Positions 18,462 through 28,266 are shown, numbered from the stretch's first letter. The stretch: DNA of 64,000 nucleotides from Psychrobacter namhaensis (GCF_016107545.1 NZ_JABASS010000002.1:186001-250000); one strand, 5' to 3'. The notes: generated by a model from the letters alone, not told the origin. Translations and numbers: made by a program.

Positions 18462-19358
18462 ATGTCCTTGTTTCAACCTTTACCCCCTTACAAGATAGTA
18501 AGTCGTGACAAAACCTTAGATTTATCGTCGCCGCATGTTATGGGTATTTTGAATGTAACGCCAGATTCTTTCTCGGATGGCGGACAGTTTAATGCCGTAG
18601 ATAAGGCGGTGACGCACTGTCAAAAAATGATAGAAGAAGGCGCTAGTATTATTGATATTGGCGGCGAATCTACTCGTCCAAATGCGGATACTGTGGCCAC
18701 TAATGATGAGATACAGCGTGTCGTACCCGTGGTTCAAGCAATCAGGCAGCAGTGCGGGAATGATATCTGGTTGTCTATTGATACCAGTAATCCAGCCGTG
18801 ATGCAGGCAGCTTTTGAGGCGGGAGCTGACATTTGGAACGATGTACGTGCCCTAAAACGTGAGGGCGCGACAGCAGTAGCGGCTGAGCTTGATATACCTG
18901 TGATGCTCATGCATATGCGCGGTGAGCCAACGACGATGAACGATCTTGCGCAGTATGATGAGGTGGTTAGTGACGTGACGACAGAGCTTTTGGCGCGTAT
19001 TCAGGAGGTAACGAGTCTTGGGGTCAAGCAGGAGAAAATCATCATTGACCCAGGCTTTGGTTTTGCCAAAAACTATGACCACCATTGTGCCTTGTTAAGT
19101 CAACTTGAACAGTTAAAAGTACTTGGTTTACCAATGATGTTTGGTATTTCACGTAAGCGTTTTTTAGCGGAAGTGCTTAGTAAAAGTGACGTAAAAGCAG
19201 TCGCTAACACTCAAGCAGTAGAGCGCGATGCAGTCGGGACTGCTGCTGGCATATTTGCGCTACAGCAGGGGGCCAGTATCATTCGTACCCATAACGTGGC
19301 GATGATGCAGCAAGCAGTGGCGTTGTGGCATCAGTTATCTACCTATCACGGTCGTTAG
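18462..19358 (+). CDS. folP: Dihydropteroate synthase
   Basis: FolP condenses p-aminobenzoate with dihydropterin pyrophosphate in folate synthesis and is the sulfonamide target. It is a TIM-barrel enzyme. MGILNVTPDSFSDGG is the pterin/PPi loop near residue 28. Further motifs are IIDIGGESTRPNA, DTSNPAVM, IIDPGFGFAKN and the C-terminal IIRTHNV. The length of 298 residues is slightly above the E. coli 282. It follows ftsH, as in E. coli. Confidence 0.97.
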   Translation: MSLFQPLPPYKIVSRDKTLDLSSPHVMGILNVTPDSFSDGGQFNAVDKAVTHCQKMIEEGASIIDIGGESTRPNADTVATNDEIQRVVPVVQAIRQQCGNDIWLSIDTSNPAVMQAAFEAGADIWNDVRALKREGATAVAAELDIPVMLMHMRGEPTTMNDLAQYDEVVSDVTTELLARIQEVTSLGVKQEKIIIDPGFGFAKNYDHHCALLSQLEQLKVLGLPMMFGISRKRFLAEVLSKSDVKAVANTQAVERDAVGTAAGIFALQQGASIIRTHNVAMMQQAVALWHQLSTYHGR

Positions 19359-19498
19359 TAGCGCTTTGCGGTGCTTGGCACTTGAGGTTGCTGTCTCATG
19401 CTATCACTATGTATCAGCCCGATCCAAAACTAAGATCAGTTTTCACAACCGCAGTAAATACACTAACAGAATCCCTCTAAATGAACGAGAATCTCTCT

Positions 19499-19777
19499 AT
19501 GAATACCACTCAGCCTGAACCTACCAATGAGCAGCGCCGCATTATTTATCAGGCGCGTCGCGGACTAAAGGAGTTGGATTTTTATATCGACCCTTATGTC
19601 AAAGAGCTGTATCTAACAGCAGACCCTGCCGAGCAAGAAACGTTTGCGCAAATGCTGACTCATGAAGATCCTGATTTATTGGATTATTTTACCAATCAAA
19701 ATCGTCCAGAAGATGAGGCAATATGGACGTTGGTCAATAAAATTAAAACGTGGCGTCATACCAAAGATTTGACGTAA
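19499..19777 (+). CDS. sdhE: FAD assembly factor SdhE
   Basis: SdhE (YgfY/CptB) promotes covalent FAD attachment to succinate dehydrogenase. The RGxxE motif appears as ARRGLKELDFYIDPYV, and LTHEDPDLLDYF matches the C-terminal half. The product is 92 residues from ATG 19499, with ACGAGA 8 nt upstream. An in-frame ATG at 19481 would add six residues. The next gene encodes a YgfX-like protein, the usual partner of sdhE. Confidence 0.88.
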   Translation: MNTTQPEPTNEQRRIIYQARRGLKELDFYIDPYVKELYLTADPAEQETFAQMLTHEDPDLLDYFTNQNRPEDEAIWTLVNKIKTWRHTKDLT

Positions 19778-19810
19778 TGTAATGGTTAACGTTTTCTTTG
19801 GTGCTCATAT

Positions 19811-20269
19811 ATGACTTCAACAGCCCCGTTGCGTATTGATACGGCTATCCAGCCGGCCAGCTACTTACGTTTAGTGCTGTATATTGGGTTAACCAGCGTT
19901 ATGGTTGTACTTGCATGGCTTGCTGCTTTAGTTCTGTGGCAGTATGTGGTCATCTTAATAGTCGCTGCCGCTGTGACTATCTATCTGACACTCTCACAAC
20001 CGATACTGTTGCACTTTAGTCAGCCACCGCTTAGTCAGCGTGTCGACAGACAGTGGCAACTGCTGATGCGTACTGGACGTGGTGATGAGCTATGGCAGGC
20101 ACAATTAATCAATGTGCATCGCTATCAGTGGGCGATGAACTTTGAATTTACTATAGTAGAACCTTATAGGCGGCCTTTATCAGTGACAGTGTTTCGCGAT
20201 CAAGTGGGTGCTGATCAGTGGAGAGAACTGAATGTTTTAGCCAGTGTGAGCGCTGATAAAACAGGGTAA
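19811..20269 (+). CDS. YgfX (CptA)-like membrane protein
   Basis: The 152-residue protein has two adjacent N-terminal transmembrane helices (about residues 20-62). A cytosolic beta-rich domain follows, with WQLLMRTGRGDELWQAQLINVHRYQ and PLSVTVFRDQVGADQWRELNVLA. This layout and the last motif match the YgfX family, and the position 33 bases after sdhE agrees. The E. coli pair was once described as a toxin-antitoxin module, which is disputed. Here I would only infer a partner role with SdhE or the inner membrane. Confidence 0.72.
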   Translation: MTSTAPLRIDTAIQPASYLRLVLYIGLTSVMVVLAWLAALVLWQYVVILIVAAAVTIYLTLSQPILLHFSQPPLSQRVDRQWQLLMRTGRGDELWQAQLINVHRYQWAMNFEFTIVEPYRRPLSVTVFRDQVGADQWRELNVLASVSADKTG

Positions 20270-20499
20270 ACACCGACTGTTTTCCGATAGTCGATTGCCT
20301 TTATAAGCTTACGCATGCCTACATGTCATAACAAAACACCTATCTCGGTGGTTATAGAGATTTGTTATATTGCAAGATAACGATAAAGCGTATCAGCCAA
20401 CCGTCTTTTTCATCATGTGCTGATTAGTGATCAGTGTGGTTAGAAAGAAACAGTGGCTGATGACAATAAACAACAATATGACAAAAAAAGGAGTGAGTT

Positions 20500-21216
20500 A
20501 TGAGTTTATTAGGAAGTTTGGTGAGCCAAGTTGCGCGTAGTGCCATGGATCCAGAAGACGCACAGCGTAACCCGGTGAACCAACGTACCACCCCACGTCG
20601 GACTGGTGGTCTTGGAGATGTATTGGGTAGTGTGTTAGGCGGCGGCAGTCAAGCAGGGGGCTACAATCCAAGACAGTATGATCGCCAACCCGATAGTGGT
20701 TTTGGTCTAGACGATATTATAGGTGGTCTCGCTGGCGGCAATCAACGCGGCGGTGTAAGCTCAGGCGCTGGTGGCTTAGGAGATATCTTAGGCGGTGTAC
20801 TGGGTGGTCAACGCACGAGAGGCGGATTTGGTGGTGGTAAAGGCATGCTAATCGCGGCCCTTATGCCCATGGTATTAAGCTGGATCAAACGTAACGGCGG
20901 CCTCAGCGGAGCGTTATCCAAGATTACTGGCATGGGTTATGAAAAACAAGCCCGCTCTTGGATGAGTAACCAAGAAGATAATGATAACCTTGATCCAAAT
21001 GAGGTCAGTCGTTTGTTTGATGACAGTGAGATTCAGCAAGTTGCTGCTCACACGGGTGCGAATGAGGCAGAGGTGCGTCAGGGGCTGGCTGAACTGCTGC
21101 CTGAAGTCATGAATCAGCTCACACCGAATGGCAACTTAGATAATGAGAGAGAGGCCAATGCAGAGATTGACCAGATCATGGGTCAGTTGTCTAGTCGACT
21201 AAATACGTTAAAATAA
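20500..21216 (+). CDS. YidB/DUF937 family protein, Gly-rich
   Basis: The N-terminal 110 residues are rich in Gly, Gln and Arg with three repeats of the type LGDVLGSVLGGG, DDIIGGLAGG and LGDILGGVLGGQ. The C-terminal part (LSKITGMGYEKQARSWMSNQEDN, then LLPEVMNQLTPNGNL) is the DUF937/YidB domain of unknown function. The 238 residues have no signal peptide. A strong AAAGGAG ribosome site precedes ATG. It stands alone and ends in a terminator. Confidence 0.78.
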   Translation: MSLLGSLVSQVARSAMDPEDAQRNPVNQRTTPRRTGGLGDVLGSVLGGGSQAGGYNPRQYDRQPDSGFGLDDIIGGLAGGNQRGGVSSGAGGLGDILGGVLGGQRTRGGFGGGKGMLIAALMPMVLSWIKRNGGLSGALSKITGMGYEKQARSWMSNQEDNDNLDPNEVSRLFDDSEIQQVAAHTGANEAEVRQGLAELLPEVMNQLTPNGNLDNEREANAEIDQIMGQLSSRLNTLK

Positions 21217-21530
21217 CTTTTTATTTTAAAAAGCGCCTGTATGCCCGAAAATTCGTTAAAAAGAGTGCGTCTGATGACGTGCTCTTTTTTTATTGCCAAT
21301 ACAGCAGAGCCATTTCCACAGCATTATTGCTGCCTATCTACCTTATTATCTAAAAAGATATGTTAAAAATGGTGAACAATAGTAAAACGGTTATATAAAT
21401 CTTATAAGATGGTTGTACTATTCACTCAGTATGATTGATCCAACGCCGTTTTATAACGTTTGTACCTTTAAGGGTAGTTTGTAAAATATAACTGTCTGAG
21501 GGTAAAAACACATTTTAAGGATATTTCCTC
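21217..21530. other. Intergenic region before the DASS transporter
   Basis: This holds the YidB-gene terminator at 21258-21291 and a perfect 12-base palindrome, ATCTTATAAGAT (21399-21410), which could be an operator. No ORF is supported. Confidence 0.5.
21258..21291 (+). terminator. Terminator of the YidB-family gene
   Basis: AAAAAGAG pairs with CTCTTTTT around an inner CGTC/GACG stem interrupted by a 2x2 mismatch, and T residues follow. It is a good intrinsic terminator. Confidence 0.8.
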
Positions 21531-22988
21531 ATGCCATTTAAACCTATTCAAGCAGCTATTGCCATCTTAGTTGGTTTGATTATATGGTTTGTTATTCCCG
21601 TTCCTACTGGCGTTACACCTGACGCGTGGCATATGTTGGCATTGTTCATTGGTACCATTGTCGCCATCATCGGTAAAGTGCTACCCATTGGTGCGATCGC
21701 TATCATTGCAGTCACACTCGTGGCGCTCACAGGCGTGACAAGTGATAGCCCAAAACAAGCCATTAGCGACGCATTATCAAGCTACTCAAGTCCACTGATT
21801 TGGCTAATTGGTATCGCGGTTATGATATCGCGTGGCTTGATAAAGACTGGCTTAGGTCGACGTATTGCTTATTATTTTATCTCTATTTTTGGCAAAAAAA
21901 CCATTGGCGTGGCTTACTCTTTGACAGCAGCTGAGTTGATGATAGCACCCATTACGCCTTCTAATACGGCTCGTGGGGGTGGGATTATTCATCCCATTAT
22001 GAATTCCATTGCGCACAGCTTTCATTCAACGCCAGAGGAGGGCACTCAAAACAAAATGGGTCGCTATTTGGCGATGGTTAACTACCACGCCAATCCCATT
22101 ACCTCTGGCATGTTTATTACTGCTACTGCCCCCAACCCTTTAGTCGTGGACTTAGTTAATAAAATCACAGGTGGTGACATTCAGTTGTCATGGACGACGT
22201 GGGCGGTGGCGATGTTTGTGCCAGGTATGCTGTGTCTGGTTGTTATGCCATTAGTCATTTATATGATCTATCCACCTGATGTCAAAGTAACACCTGATGC
22301 CAAAGGTTTTGCAAAAGACAATTTAGCAGAAATGGGTCAAATAAATACTCAAGAAAAAATCATGCTTGGTGTATTTGGTCTAATGCTGCTGTTATGGGCG
22401 AACATACCTGCATTGATTTTAGGTGAGCCGTATAGCGTTGACGCGACTACAACGGCTTTTATCGGCTTGACGACCTTGATACTGACTGGCGTCCTGACTT
22501 GGGAAGATATTCTAAAAGAGAAATCGGCATGGGATACCATTGTCTGGTTTGGTGCGCTCATTATGATGGCGGCTTATCTTAACGAGCTCGGCTTGATCAG
22601 CTGGTTCTCAGGTAATATTGAATCTTTGATTGGCACAACTGGCGTAGGTTGGATAGGGGCGGTGACGATCTTGACCTTAGTATACTTATACATACATTAC
22701 TTTTTCGCGAGTACCACTGCCCATATCACAGCACTGTTCGCCGCCTTTTATGCAGTAGGGCTAACTTTAGGGGCACCGCCGATGTTGTATGCGCTCATTT
22801 TGGCCGCAGCAGGTAATATTATGATGACGCTGACTCATTATGCGACTGGTACTGCGCCGGTTATCTTTAACTCTGGCTATGTGACGTTAAAAGAATGGTG
22901 GAGTATTGGTGCGATTATGAGTGTGGTCAACCTAGTTATTTGGATCGGTGCCGGTTTGATTTGGTGGAAAGTACTCGGCTATTATTAA
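21531..22988 (+). CDS. DASS-family sodium/anion (dicarboxylate-type) symporter
   Basis: A 485-residue polytopic inner-membrane protein with about 11-12 hydrophobic helices. The first substrate/ion motif SNTARGGGIIHPI (near residue 143) and the second, HYATGTAPVIF (near 437), are typical of the DASS (CitT/SodiT/2-oxoglutarate-malate translocator) family. TATAPNPLV is also present. Members carry di- or tricarboxylates, and the exact substrate cannot be read from sequence. The gene stands alone, with an AAGGA ribosome site. Confidence 0.88.
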   Translation: MPFKPIQAAIAILVGLIIWFVIPVPTGVTPDAWHMLALFIGTIVAIIGKVLPIGAIAIIAVTLVALTGVTSDSPKQAISDALSSYSSPLIWLIGIAVMISRGLIKTGLGRRIAYYFISIFGKKTIGVAYSLTAAELMIAPITPSNTARGGGIIHPIMNSIAHSFHSTPEEGTQNKMGRYLAMVNYHANPITSGMFITATAPNPLVVDLVNKITGGDIQLSWTTWAVAMFVPGMLCLVVMPLVIYMIYPPDVKVTPDAKGFAKDNLAEMGQINTQEKIMLGVFGLMLLLWANIPALILGEPYSVDATTTAFIGLTTLILTGVLTWEDILKEKSAWDTIVWFGALIMMAAYLNELGLISWFSGNIESLIGTTGVGWIGAVTILTLVYLYIHYFFASTTAHITALFAAFYAVGLTLGAPPMLYALILAAAGNIMMTLTHYATGTAPVIFNSGYVTLKEWWSIGAIMSVVNLVIWIGAGLIWWKVLGYY

Positions 22989-23040
22989 TAAAGAACCACG
23001 CCCTAAATAACTGAAAATAAAAAAGTTTAAAGACAATCCG

Positions 23041-24138
23041 CTAAAAGCGCTCATCTAACGTCTCTAAGGTATAGTTGAGCGCAGCAAAGCAGATATCGGT
23101 CTTAAACCCTCTATATTGCAAAAACCGTAGCTGGCGTGCTTTGTCTTTTTGCTCAGTAGGAATGTCAGCACCGTACTTTTTGGTACGCGCTATGACAGCC
23201 AGTTTTAGCCAATCGACCCCGTCAACCGGCGTATCCGCGCTATCCTCTACAAATTCGCTAAACTCATCAGACTCTGCATTTGCCAGATCAATGAGCTCAT
23301 CGATATTGCCTGGCATAGCGATTTTCTTACGATAAAATTCTTGCTTGATACGTCCGCGTCCACGACCTTTACGAATATTTTCACGTATTAGCATCAGTGT
23401 GGTACGGTAATCACTTTGATAGCCTTTTTCTGCAAACTCATCGAGCAGAGCATCTACCTTTTCTGGATCTTGTTCTTTATCGATCAGTTTTTGTTTAAGC
23501 TCAGCCTTACCATACTCACGGCGCGACAAATAATAAAAAGCCAACCAACGCAAACGGCTTTCAGCTTTGATGGCATCAATATCGGCCTGTCGTTGTTCGG
23601 GTGTGCGCAAGTAGGCTTTTAGTGCAGCTGGTAGATTGTCGGTTTGGTTGTCCGCTGCACGATCATCAGTCGCTGTTAGCGCAGGTAGGTGTTGCGAGCT
23701 GTCTACATATGGCTGGTCGTCAGTAGTGGCGGCACTATCGTCGTTATTGCCATGAACATTATGCTTAACTTCTGCCAGCATCTCTTTGATGCTCTGTGCT
23801 TTAGGTGGCTGATAAGTAGGCGCATCGCTAGGCTCAGGGGTAAAGTTAGCCGCTGGATGAAAGTGTTTTTTACGTCTTTTGGATTTGGAGGGTTTTTGAT
23901 CCGTCGAGGAGGGTGTCTCGATAGTGTCTACATCAAAACTAGAATCGCTGGGCAAAGATGGCTTTTTGTCCGAATGGATTGAGCGCTTACTCGCTTTAGC
24001 TGTCTGTATGGGTTGGTCTTTATCGGTACGTTTAACAGATCTAGAGGAGTGAGAAGGCTTTTTTTGCGGGGTACGAGGAGTACTCGCTGAGTCGGTGTCC
24101 GATTCAGCGAGTATGTCAGCTAAGGTTTTAATGTTCAT
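23041..24138 (-). CDS. recX: RecX regulator with a long disordered N-terminal extension
   Basis: RecX caps or trims RecA filaments. The C-terminal 175 residues carry the RecX three-helix repeats: LRWLAFYYLSRREYGKAELKQ, then DEFAEKGYQSDYR and LRFLQYRGFKTDICFAAL. Residues 1 to about 185 are Ser/Thr/Lys/Asp-rich and very probably disordered. Classical RecX is only about 150-170 residues in total. The extension contains two short similar helices, IKTLADILAES (3-13) and SIKEMLAEV (near 116). It starts 40 bases after recA on the same strand, so the two are co-transcribed. Confidence 0.9.
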   Translation of the reverse strand: MNIKTLADILAESDTDSASTPRTPQKKPSHSSRSVKRTDKDQPIQTAKASKRSIHSDKKPSLPSDSSFDVDTIETPSSTDQKPSKSKRRKKHFHPAANFTPEPSDAPTYQPPKAQSIKEMLAEVKHNVHGNNDDSAATTDDQPYVDSSQHLPALTATDDRAADNQTDNLPAALKAYLRTPEQRQADIDAIKAESRLRWLAFYYLSRREYGKAELKQKLIDKEQDPEKVDALLDEFAEKGYQSDYRTTLMLIRENIRKGRGRGRIKQEFYRKKIAMPGNIDELIDLANAESDEFSEFVEDSADTPVDGVDWLKLAVIARTKKYGADIPTEQKDKARQLRFLQYRGFKTDICFAALNYTLETLDERF

Positions 24139-24178
24139 TATAAACCATGGGAACTGTTAACAATTAATGATGAAACCA

Positions 24179-25246
24179 TTATTGTACAGGGTCAGAGACC
24201 AATTCTTCGTTGGCTTCATTAGCTTTGTCACTGTCTGCGGCTTTACTGTCGTTTTTCACCCCAAGCTTTTCGGCACGAATTTTGTCTTCGATCTCTTTAG
24301 CAATGGCAGGGTTCTCTTTTAAGAACAACACAGAATTGGCTTTACCTTGACCGATTTTTTCGTCACCATAGCTGTACCAAGAGCCCGCTTTTCCGACCGC
24401 ACCAATCTCGACACCCAAATCAATGACTTCGGCTAAGTGATTGGTTCCTTCACCGTAAGTAATCTCAAACTCAGCTTGACGGAATGGCGGGGCCATTTTG
24501 TTTTTAATGACTTTGACACGGGTTTGGTTACCGATGATTTCATCACCGTTTTTGACCGCACCGATACGGCGGATGTCCATACGTACTGAGGCATAGAATT
24601 TGAGTGCATTACCACCTGTCGTCGTCTCAGGGCTACCGAACATCACACCAATTTTCATACGGATTTGGTTAATAAAGACCACCATACAGTTAGAGCGCTT
24701 GGCGTTACCAGTGATTTTACGGAGTGCTTGGCTCATAAGACGTGCTTGTAGGCCCATATGCGAGTCGCCCATCTCGCCTTCAATCTCGGCACGCGGTGTC
24801 AAGGCGGCAACCGAGTCAATAACGATCATATCGATCGCTCCTGAGCGTACTAGCATGTCAGTGATTTCAAGCGCTTGTTCACCATTATCAGGCTGGGAGA
24901 GCAACAAATCGTCAGTATTCACGCCAAGCTTGCGTGCATAAACAGGATCGAGGGCATGCTCAGCATCAATAAAGGCACAAGTGCCCCCTTGTTTTTGACA
25001 TTCGGCAATGGCTTGCAATGTCATGGTGGTTTTACCTGAGCTTTCAGGACCATAGATTTCAACGATACGCCCTTTAGGCAGACCGCCGATACCAAGCGCA
25101 ATATCGAGACCAAGAGAGCCTGTTGAGACCACATCAGCATCAAGAATGGCTGAGTCGTCACCTAGTTGCATAATGGTATTTTTACCAAACTGTTTTTCAA
25201 TTTGACCTAATGCCGCTTTGAGGGCTTTGGCTTTATTGTCGTCCAT
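24179..25246 (-). CDS. recA: Recombinase RecA
   Basis: RecA forms filaments on single-stranded DNA and drives strand exchange and the DNA-damage response. Walker A GPESSGKT spans residues 66-73. [18 protein letters not shown], the loop L1 region [16 protein letters not shown] and loop L2 [16 protein letters not shown] follow. The tail is acidic. The 355 residues are normal. AAGGAA lies ahead of ATG. I found no LexA-type box upstream; Moraxellaceae are generally reported to lack canonical LexA. Confidence 0.98.
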   Translation of the reverse strand: MDDNKAKALKAALGQIEKQFGKNTIMQLGDDSAILDADVVSTGSLGLDIALGIGGLPKGRIVEIYGPESSGKTTMTLQAIAECQKQGGTCAFIDAEHALDPVYARKLGVNTDDLLLSQPDNGEQALEITDMLVRSGAIDMIVIDSVAALTPRAEIEGEMGDSHMGLQARLMSQALRKITGNAKRSNCMVVFINQIRMKIGVMFGSPETTTGGNALKFYASVRMDIRRIGAVKNGDEIIGNQTRVKVIKNKMAPPFRQAEFEITYGEGTNHLAEVIDLGVEIGAVGKAGSWYSYGDEKIGQGKANSVLFLKENPAIAKEIEDKIRAEKLGVKNDSKAADSDKANEANEELVSDPVQ

Positions 25247-25739
25247 ACTGGATTCCTTGTTTGCAATAATGAATGTGAAACTATCAATTTTGATGCTATC
25301 AATAAAATATACGTACTATTCAAAATGATGGTTCAATAGGGCTGATTGCTACTTAGACAATAAGAGGCGACCAGCGTCTAGCTAGAATAAATAGGAGGTA
25401 ATAGTGGTGATGTCGTCAGTCGTATCTGATGTATCACTCTACTATACAGTAAAATTAAATCATGAGAAAAGTAAAAATAAGTTCATAAAAAGTAGCGGCC
25501 ATAGTATGGGTTGCGTCACATTATGCGCATTAACTTTTAACGCAGATCGGTAGCGCTACTGGTTAGATAAGGCAATTATAACAAAATCCAAGGATTACAT
25601 AGAGGGTCAGACTACGCTAAACGACAATAACTGTCGCATGATTTAAGGGTAATTTTTGGTCTGTAATTTTTGAGAGGACTGACAAGAAAATAGAATTTTT
25701 GGACAGGAAAATGGGGTAGTTTGTCAATAGTTTTATGAG

Positions 25740-26111
25740 TTGTCCACAGCAAGTAAAACGCTCAGATTTCCCTGTTGTGAAACATTATTGACTATAAAAT
25801 TTTTTTTAAAAATATTTAAAATAATTTTTTATGAGTAAACGCTGGGTTTAAGTTTTTGATTTTTAATGATTTTTTAATTGTATAAAAAATGAACGATTTT
25901 ACCTTGTCCTTTATGTTATCTAGGGATGTCTCTGTCAAGGGGTGACTTATACACAGGGTTATCCACAGCTTATGGGGAGAACTCATGAATCCCTTATAGT
26001 ACCAATGTTTGCGCAGATAATTAACATAGGGCAATAAGTCTATAATATTTTTTTATACGAATGCAAATGTATTTTTATCGATATATGGACTGCTAGTCGT
26101 GATGTTTCACA
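25740..26111. promoter_or_regulatory. Cluster of five DnaA-box-like 9-mers
   Basis: TTATACACA (25947-25955) and TTATCCACA (25959-25967) match the TTWTNCACA consensus fully and lie 12 bases apart, one helical turn, in the same direction. TTGTCCACA (25740-25748), TGTTTCACA on the minus strand (25776-25784) and TGTTTCACA on the plus strand (26103-26111) each have one mismatch. The stretch 25795-25832 is almost pure A/T, as in a DNA unwinding element. Confidence 0.55.
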
Positions 26112-26230
26112 TATGACATTTTTATGAATTTTTCTCCCTAAATATTCTTATGCTCGGTGGTTTAAGGGATATGGCCAAGAAATGAGGCAATAATCTTATG
26201 TAATTTAGTAGAGAGCGGGCGAACAAGTAC

Positions 26231-26259
26231 AAAAAAGCGGCTAGATAATTTAGCCGCTA
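26231..26259 (-). terminator. Terminator of trmB
   Basis: On the minus strand AGCGGCTA and TAGCCGCT form an 8-bp stem with a 7-nt loop and then TTTTTT. It lies just past the trmB stop. Confidence 0.88.
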
Positions 26260-26292
26260 GAGTGAAAATCTATTGAGAATAAGCCGTTCGCG

Positions 26293-27132
26293 TTAATCTT
26301 TAATATAGATTAAATCCCAAACCCCATGTCCACGCTCTAAACCACGACGCTCGAACTTGGTCATTGGACGAAAGTCAGGACGGTCAGTGAAATTGCCCGC
26401 GCCCGCTTGATTGGTTAATCCGGCAAAGTTATCTAAAACGTCAACCATCCAAAAAGCGTAGTGCTCCCAGTCAGTGGCGGTATGGAACCAGCCGCCTTGT
26501 TTTAAGCTACGAGTGACAATGGTCATGCGTTCAGGACTGACGAAACGGCGTTTGTAATGACGTTTCTTTTGCCATGGATCAGGGAAGTACAGTTGAATAC
26601 GATCGATATGATTTTCTGGCAATTGTTTGAGCAACTGAATGGCATCACCGTTGATGATTTTGACATTGGTCAAACCTTGAGTACCTGCCATATACGCGCA
26701 TTTACCAATGCCAGGCTCATGTACTTCGACGCCAACGAAATTACGGGTCGGTTCGGCTGCTGCCATCTCGATGAATGAATCACCCAGTCCAAAACCAATC
26801 TCTAGCGTGAGCGGCGCTTCACTGCCGTTGGGGCTGTCGGTAAATAGTGAACGCAAGTTATCAATACCATCGAGGTTGCCGTCACCGAAACTGTTATTGA
26901 CCAGATAATCGGCAAACTCTGGCGCAGTCAGTGCCAGTTCAGCGTTTTTATTCATGTGCGTACGCCGCTTCATAAACGTGTTGACAATACGTAGGTGTTT
27001 GTCAGTGGCTGGCTCTGTTTCACTATCGGCACTGCTGTCGATATCGCTATGTTGCTCAGTGCTATTAAGGGCTTGCTCATCAGTTGTATTACTACTAGTG
27101 ATGTTATCGTTGATATCAGGATGTTGACTCAT
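26293..27132 (-). CDS. trmB: tRNA (guanine-N7-)-methyltransferase TrmB
   Basis: TrmB makes m7G46 in tRNA. The SAM motif [15 protein letters not shown], the GVEVHEPG segment, and [15 protein letters not shown] with the catalytic aspartate are all clear. [26 protein letters not shown] ends the enzyme core. An acidic, Ser/Thr-rich extension of about 45 residues precedes the conserved part, so the protein is 279 residues against 239 in E. coli. It is transcribed alone, with a terminator. Confidence 0.95.
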   Translation of the reverse strand: MSQHPDINDNITSSNTTDEQALNSTEQHSDIDSSADSETEPATDKHLRIVNTFMKRRTHMNKNAELALTAPEFADYLVNNSFGDGNLDGIDNLRSLFTDSPNGSEAPLTLEIGFGLGDSFIEMAAAEPTRNFVGVEVHEPGIGKCAYMAGTQGLTNVKIINGDAIQLLKQLPENHIDRIQLYFPDPWQKKRHYKRRFVSPERMTIVTRSLKQGGWFHTATDWEHYAFWMVDVLDNFAGLTNQAGAGNFTDRPDFRPMTKFERRGLERGHGVWDLIYIKD

Positions 27133-27327
27133 AGGATTAATAAGGCTTCGTTAGGTGGGTGAGGTTGGTTCATTATAAGTCAAATCAGTACAACTGTGAA
27201 CGTACAATCTTGTTTTAGCAGGCTTTCGGCTGACTTCCATGGTTGCTCTATGCTATACACAGGTTTTGACATTATCATATAATAGTCGTTGATAGAGTCA
27301 TTTTTGAGTCCAACAGAGTGTACTGCC

Positions 27328-28263
27328 ATGCTATTTATCGAGACGGATTCGCCGCCACCGTTTTATCAAGAACAGCTAACGCCTACGAAGCGCCAACAGC
27401 TAGACAAGTGGTTTATTGGCCATCGTAGCCAGCGTTACTATCTTAAACGCTTTGAGCAATTCGATCAGCAAGGTTATCTGTCGCCAAAATGGCACTGGGC
27501 CGCATTTTTTATTACCTTTCCTTGGCTGCTATATCGTAAACGTTACATGGATGCCATTGTCTATAGTGTGGCAGGATGGTCTTTTATCCAGCTTAACGTG
27601 GCTATTGTATTGGTGGCGTTTGAGTTTGTGGCGATGTCTTACATTCCTGATGCGTACCAGATGGCGACACGTATAGGCATTGCTGCCATTATTTGGCTAT
27701 TTTGGTCATTTATGGTGGCTCGCTGGACGGACGCTTATTATTATCGAATGGCAAGGCGTGAGATTGCTGACGCTATCAATGACTATCCGCGAGATGAGGC
27801 CGCGCAACAAGCGCATTTACGCCGAGAGGGTGGGGTGAGTTTATTTGGGTTGGCGTTAGGATTTGGTTTTTTTGCCTTTGCTTTAATGGTCATCAAGGTG
27901 CAGTTTTTACCTATTATCGCTAAGCCAAAAGCCAATGAGGTATTGTTTGACACCTATGATGTCGCCAAAACGACACAAAACCGTGTGGCACTGATGTATC
28001 AGAAAACAGGACGGTGTCCAGTGAATCTGCCGCTTAATACCGAGACTCAGCAGATACGCATTGAGATCGATAACAAAGCGGCTGGCGTATCAGAAACCGA
28101 CTGTGCGGTGATTGCCACGATACGAAACGTCAAATTTCCTATACGCTACCTCAATGATCAGACACTCGTCTTTTATCATCTACCAGAGGGTGATAGCTGG
28201 GACTGCATGAGTTCACTGAATAAAAAGCTAGCACCGGAAAGCTGCAATGAGGACACGCCCTAG
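27328..28263 (+). CDS. DUF2628 family membrane protein
   Basis: The N-terminal soluble part contains YYLKRFEQFDQQG, followed by SPKWHWAAFFITFPWLLYRKRYMDAIVYS, the signature of DUF2628 (W-W-AF--P-W-LYRK-Y). Three to four transmembrane helices follow (about residues 75-215). The C-terminal 95 residues form a soluble, probably periplasmic, pilin-like domain (DVAKTTQNRVALMYQKTGRCP) with four Cys residues. ATG at 27328 gives 311 residues. The frame opens at a TTG at 27289. A TATAAT lies at 27278-27283. Function is unknown. The stop is 3 bases from the stop of the convergent antiporter. Confidence 0.72.
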   Translation: MLFIETDSPPPFYQEQLTPTKRQQLDKWFIGHRSQRYYLKRFEQFDQQGYLSPKWHWAAFFITFPWLLYRKRYMDAIVYSVAGWSFIQLNVAIVLVAFEFVAMSYIPDAYQMATRIGIAAIIWLFWSFMVARWTDAYYYRMARREIADAINDYPRDEAAQQAHLRREGGVSLFGLALGFGFFAFALMVIKVQFLPIIAKPKANEVLFDTYDVAKTTQNRVALMYQKTGRCPVNLPLNTETQQIRIEIDNKAAGVSETDCAVIATIRNVKFPIRYLNDQTLVFYHLPEGDSWDCMSSLNKKLAPESCNEDTP

Positions 28264-28266
28264 CCA

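Larger units (their letters stand above)
25247..26292. other. 1.05-kb AT-rich gene-free region recA-trmB with DnaA-box cluster
   Basis: No real gene is visible. The region holds the recA promoter (not placed) and a cluster of DnaA-box-like sites between 25740 and 26111. An extremely AT-rich block (25795-25890) lies among them, and the trmB terminator closes the right end. A 72-codon minus-strand frame at 25816-26034 crosses this block and looks spurious. The layout resembles an origin or DnaA-titration/reactivation locus; see findings. Confidence 0.6.

Noticed and set aside
19811..20269. sdhE-ygfX as a toxin-antitoxin system
   Set aside because: The pairing is real, but SdhE is a FAD assembly factor and the toxin-antitoxin claim for this pair is disputed.
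25816..26034. 72-codon minus-strand ORF in the recA-trmB gap
   Set aside because: Its codons come from AT-rich low-complexity and DnaA-box sequence, and it has no recognisable domain.
25740..26111. Claim that this is the main chromosomal oriC
   Set aside because: Left-hand genes mostly point toward it, not away, and dnaA/dnaN are not in view. I keep it as a DnaA-binding locus and not a proven origin.
27266..27283. TTGACA followed by TATAAT ahead of the DUF2628 gene
   Set aside because: Only 6 bases separate the two elements, too short for one sigma-70 promoter. The TATAAT may work with another -35.
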